Below are positions 34,087-37,814 of a stretch of DNA of 37,814 nucleotides, piece after piece. Positions within the stretch are counted from its first letter, which is position 1. Each line of letters begins with the position of its first letter. The notes beneath the pieces were generated by a model, which saw only the letters and a program-made list of their open reading frames with translations, did not search any database and had not been told where the DNA came from. The stretch lies in contig URAG01000014.1 of assembly GCA_900545755.1 (NCBI GenBank), positions 1 to 37,814 on the forward strand. The letters run 5' to 3'. Both the position numbers and the translations under genes were made by a program. Origin of the DNA: an uncultured Cloacibacillus sp. (GTDB lineage: Bacteria > Synergistota > Synergistia > Synergistales > Synergistaceae).

Positions 34087-37000
34087 TTTCAACACTACGC
34101 GTTAATGCGACACCATATTATATTCCGCCACCGCACTTTTGCGCTATCTTCCCTCACACACCCGCGAGGGACGCGACAAAAAAAGTGGAGGAATAAAGGA
34201 TGTCGGTAAGTTTCAACTCACGCGTCCGCGAGGGACGCGACAAAGTCGTCTCAATCATCAAACGCTCAAAGCCAAGTTTCAACTCACGCGTCCGCGAGGG
34301 ACGCGACATAATCGCGAGCACTTCGGTGTTGAGCCGACGCGTGTTTCAACTCACGCGTCCGCGAGGGACGCGACCACCTTCTGGCGGGAGCCAAGCATGA
34401 ATAGGACGTTTCAACTCACGCGTCCGCGAGGGACGCGACACCGGCATGAGAGATCGCTTCGGCGGCATCATGGTTTCAACTCACGCGTCCGCGAGGGACG
34501 CGACGCGGCGAGTGGTGCGGCGGGCGCGTGATGACAACGGTTTCAACTCACGCGTCCGCGAGGGACGCGACCCGTCGACTCACAGAGCTTTGCGAAGATG
34601 CTCGAAGTTTCAACTCACGCGTCCGCGAGGGACGCGACTGTAGCGAGTGCCACCGCGAGCATCACGCTCAAGTTTCGACTCACGCGTCCGCGAGGGACGC
34701 GACCGGCGGCCGCGAAAGCCGCGGCGAGAGAAGCGGAGTTTCAACTCACGCGTCCGCGAGGGACGCGACCCGTCAAGGGCTGTGGACGCTCTTAACCGAA
34801 GATGTTTCAACTCACGCGTCCGCGAGGGACGCGACAATCCGGGCACTGGTAATAATAGAGATAGTAATGTTTCAACTCACGCGTCCGCGAGGGACGCGAC
34901 CGTCTGCCGTTATCGTCAGTATGCGCGGGTTAGGGTTTCAACTCACGCGTCCGCGAGGGACGCGACTCTCTGTCTGGGGACTGGCGCGCGGGCTGATGGT
35001 GTTTCAACTCACGCGTCCGCGAGGGACGCGACGAGCAGCGAGAGCGCGGCGATAACGTCGGCGCGGGTTTCAACTCACGCGTCCGCGAGGGACGCGACAT
35101 CATATGGCGCTCTCTCCGCCGCAGTCATCGGCGTTTCAACTCACGCGTCCGCGAGGGACGCGACTCGAACGCGCGAAGAAAAATCCGCGTCTCGTCAAGT
35201 TTCAACTCACGCGTCCGCGAGGGACGCGACCCACAAGCCCGCCTGTTTGCGTGTTGGTAATATGTTTCAACTCACGCGTCCGCGAGGGACGCGACCAAAT
35301 TTTTGACCTTGTCCACGCATATAACTACCGGTTTCAACTCACGCGTCCGCGAGGGACGCGACCAGCCGCCCTCCGAGTGCTTTGACCTCTATCGCCGCGT
35401 TTCAACTCACGCGTCCGCGAGGGACGCGACCGGCGATAACGGTCATGCTCATCCCGGCGTTGATGTTTCAACTCACGCGTCCGCGAGGGACGCGACTGCC
35501 GCAACGGCATATGTTACTACATCATCTGTGTTTCAACTCACGCGTCCGCGAGGGACGCGACGAAAATGAAGTTTGACGACGTAAGATTTAAAAGTTTCAA
35601 CTCACGCGTCCGCGAGGGACGCGACGCAATTTTGACGGACGACCCGAACGCCGCGCTGGTTTCAACTCACGCGTCCGCGAGGGACGCGACAGACGAAATG
35701 ATAAGCTAGCCATCTTTATTAACGTTTCAACTCACGCGTCCGCGAGGGACGCGACGTCAAGGGCATAGCGGAGAGCGTCGATGCAGTTATGTTTCAACTC
35801 ACGCGTCCGCGAGGGACGCGACCATCACGACTGGGACTCTTAACAGCGCCTATAAGTTTCAACTCACGCGTCCGCGAGGGACGCGACTGAGTTCGCCGAC
35901 AACTTCGGTGATGACGGCGGAGTTTCAACTCACGCGTCCGCGAGGGACGCGACGCTATAACACGATCAACTGGAGGATTATCTTGGATGTTTCAACTCAC
36001 GCGTCCGCGAGGGACGCGACGGACAAAAGCTATAAACTCAAGTGGATCATTGTTGTTTCAACTCACGCGTCCGCGAGGGACGCGACACTCGCCGGGGCGT
36101 GGTGTTGCCTTGCCGGACATGTTTCAACTCACGCGTCCGCGAGGGACGCGACAGCGTCGCTGCTGATGAACCTCCGCACAGCCGGGTTTCAACTCACGCG
36201 TCCGCGAGGGACGCGACTTGCCGTCTTTCTCGGCGGTGCGCACGCCCTCGCGTTTCAACTCACGCGTCCGCGAGGGACGCGACCAGATTTTGACAATGAT
36301 AAGTATTTAACATCTGGTTTCAACTCACGCGTCCGCGAGGGACGCGACGCGCGCAGTGGGCTAAAAAATACCGCCTTTCAGGTTTCAACTCACGCGTCCG
36401 CGAGGGACGCGACAAGATGATATTTGAACACAAAATAATCGAAACCGACGTTTCAACTCACGCGTCCGCGAGGGACGCGACCTAGCGGCGCTGACGATGC
36501 TCCCCGGACTTCTGGTTTCAACTCACGCGTCCGCGAGGGACGCGACTTCGTGAACTAGCGTTACTTCCGCGTCGTATGGTTTCAACTCACGCGTCCGCGA
36601 GGGACGCGACAAGCCTGTTTTTAAGCGTCCTCTAGATTTTGATGTTTCAACTCACGCGTCCGCGAGGGACGCGACGACCCTCTCAGCTCACGCCGAAATA
36701 CGGAATCGAGGTTTCAACTCACGCGTCCGCGAGGGACGCGACCTCGTAGCCGTCAAGTTCTATCGAGTCGAGAGTGTTTCAACTCACGCGTCCGCGAGGG
36801 ACGCGACCGTCGAGCCACTCCGCGAGCGTGCCGCGCAGGCAGTTTCAACTCACGCGTCCGCGAGGGACGCGACCTACCACTCCGGCGGCGTTGCGGGGCT
36901 CCAGCCGTTTCAACTCACGCGTCCGCGAGGGACGCGACGCGGCTATGCTTCCGGCGCGGCGATATATGCGAGTTTCAACTCACGCGTCCGCGAGGGACGC

Positions 37001-37814
37001 GACCAATATCATTGGAAACATTTAACATTCAGAAAAGTTTCAACTCACGCGTCCGCGAGGGACGCGACGAGCACACGCTTGGCTCACGTGATGCCGCCTT
37101 GATGTTTCAACTCACGCGTCCGCGAGGGACGCGACTCTGTGCTTTTGTATCTTTAGATATTATAGGAAGTTTCAACTCACGCGTCCGCGAGGGACGCGAC
37201 TTCCTGCGCACGAGCACTATTAACAGCAATTTCAGTTTCAACTCACGCGTCCGCGAGGGACGCGACTCCTGTCCATTGAAATTTTCCCAATGCTCCCAAA
37301 GTTTCAACTCACGCGTCCGCGAGGGACGCGACAAGCACCTCGCCGGGCTGTATGTCACAGTCTTTGTTTCAACTCACGCGTCCGCGAGGGACGCGACGTC
37401 GCTTGACGGACGTCAATCCGCATGGGCGGAGTTTCAACTCACGCGTCCGCGAGGGACGCGACCGTAGTCGCTCAGCGACGGCACGCCGCCTTTTGCGTTT
37501 CAACTCACGCGTCCGCGAGGGACGCGACTAAGGCGTGCTCGCCACGCCGCTTTTAACGGTGTTTCAACTCACGCGTCCGCGAGGGACGCGACTTACCTTC
37601 ATAGCCATAATGTCCGTCAAGGCTGGTTTCAACTCACGCGTCCGCGAGGGACGCGACGTCAGCGTCATGACTTCAACCTCGCCAGCCCCGGGTTTCAACT
37701 CACGCGTCCGCGAGGGACGCGACATCTTATAAGCACGGTTCGGCACGCTCGAGCCGTTTCAACTCACGCGACCGCGAGGGACAAGACGTTATGAGGCCTA
37801 ACAAGCCAGCCGAG
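34086..37814 (-). CRISPR. Main type I-C CRISPR array, 55 clear repeats plus 2 decayed, running off the window
   Basis: The 32-base repeat, written on the plus strand, begins GTTTCAACTCACG and ends GAGGGACGCGAC, with a CGCGTCC/GGGACGCG stem, as in I-C systems. Intact units run from 34210-34241 to 37692-37723; one has a single change (34672-34703). The unit at 37756-37787 has three changes. Spacers are 32-36 bases, mostly 33-34, and I saw no duplicates. Two decayed units at 34086-34111 (internal 6-base loss) and 34146-34177 (24/32) keep normal spacing. The GTTGAAAC handle end shows that crRNAs are read from the minus strand, so the leader lies to the right. 27 bases follow the last unit, so the array may continue. 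Confidence 0.97.

Noticed and set aside
33939..34145. The AT-rich region between cas3 and the array as the CRISPR leader
   Set aside because: The repeat handle orientation puts the leader at the right end, the units next to this region are the most decayed, and it holds a terminator that would stop array transcripts arriving from the right.
34139..37746. Many open frames on both strands within the CRISPR array, with recurring peptides such as VSTHASARDAT, FQLTRPRGTR and SRPSRTREL
   Set aside because: They are translations of the repeat unit in different frames, broken by spacers, with no ribosome-binding sites.

Overview
This 37.8-kb window looks like chromosomal DNA of a GC-rich, strictly anaerobic, diderm bacterium. 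The evidence is an [FeFe]-hydrogenase-type H2 sensor, a very large GLUG/MBG-repeat surface protein, a glycerate utilisation module and a complete type I-C CRISPR-Cas locus. A member of the Synergistota (Cloacibacillus/Synergistes-like) is my best guess. That is inference from gene content and base composition, because no rRNA is present.

Layout. 1-6.97 kb: the 3' part of a giant repeat-rich adhesin-like gene, ended by an intrinsic terminator. 7.0-7.6 kb: a small membrane protein. 7.7-10.9 kb: a tightly coupled three-gene operon (thioredoxin-fold [2Fe-2S] ferredoxin, [FeFe]-hydrogenase/PAS sensor, SpoIIE-type PP2C phosphatase) with the architecture of phosphatase-linked sensory hydrogenases. 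11.1-11.7 kb: a MobA/MocA-like nucleotidyltransferase. 12.1-13.8 kb (minus): an ArnA-C-like UDP-glucuronate decarboxylase followed by a C26 glutamine-amidotransferase-like hydrolase. 14.1-15.5 kb (minus): an NCS2 nucleobase permease with a LacI/PurR-like operator. 15.7-15.9 kb: a decayed three-repeat CRISPR mini-array, far from the main array. 16.1-16.9 kb (minus): an unknown membrane-anchored protein. 17.2-21.9 kb: MBL hydrolase, CdaR-type regulator, GntP permease and glycerate 2-kinase, a glycerate uptake and phosphorylation module. 22.0-25.3 kb: GNAT acetyltransferase, cytidylate-kinase-like protein, tRNA-Asn(GTT), MscS channel and a tartronate-semialdehyde-reductase-like dehydrogenase that could feed glycerate to the kinase.

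25.4-37.8 kb is a defence island. A full type I-C operon is on the minus strand (cas3-cas5c-cas8c-cas7-cas4-cas1-cas2), followed in the same direction by a class III Fic protein with a substituted catalytic motif (GIGR for GNGR) and a solo CRISPR-like repeat. Upstream of cas3 lies an array of 55 clear repeats plus two decayed ones, running to the window edge. Repeat orientation, repeat decay at the left end and a minus-strand terminator between array and cas3 all indicate that the array is transcribed right to left, with its leader beyond the window.

The least expected items are the relict CRISPR units scattered over the region, the modified Fic protein behind cas2, the inverted repeat at the cas promoter, the charged insertion in Cas7 and the H2-sensor/phosphatase operon. 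I found no wholly unknown multi-gene system that I could defend from sequence alone.
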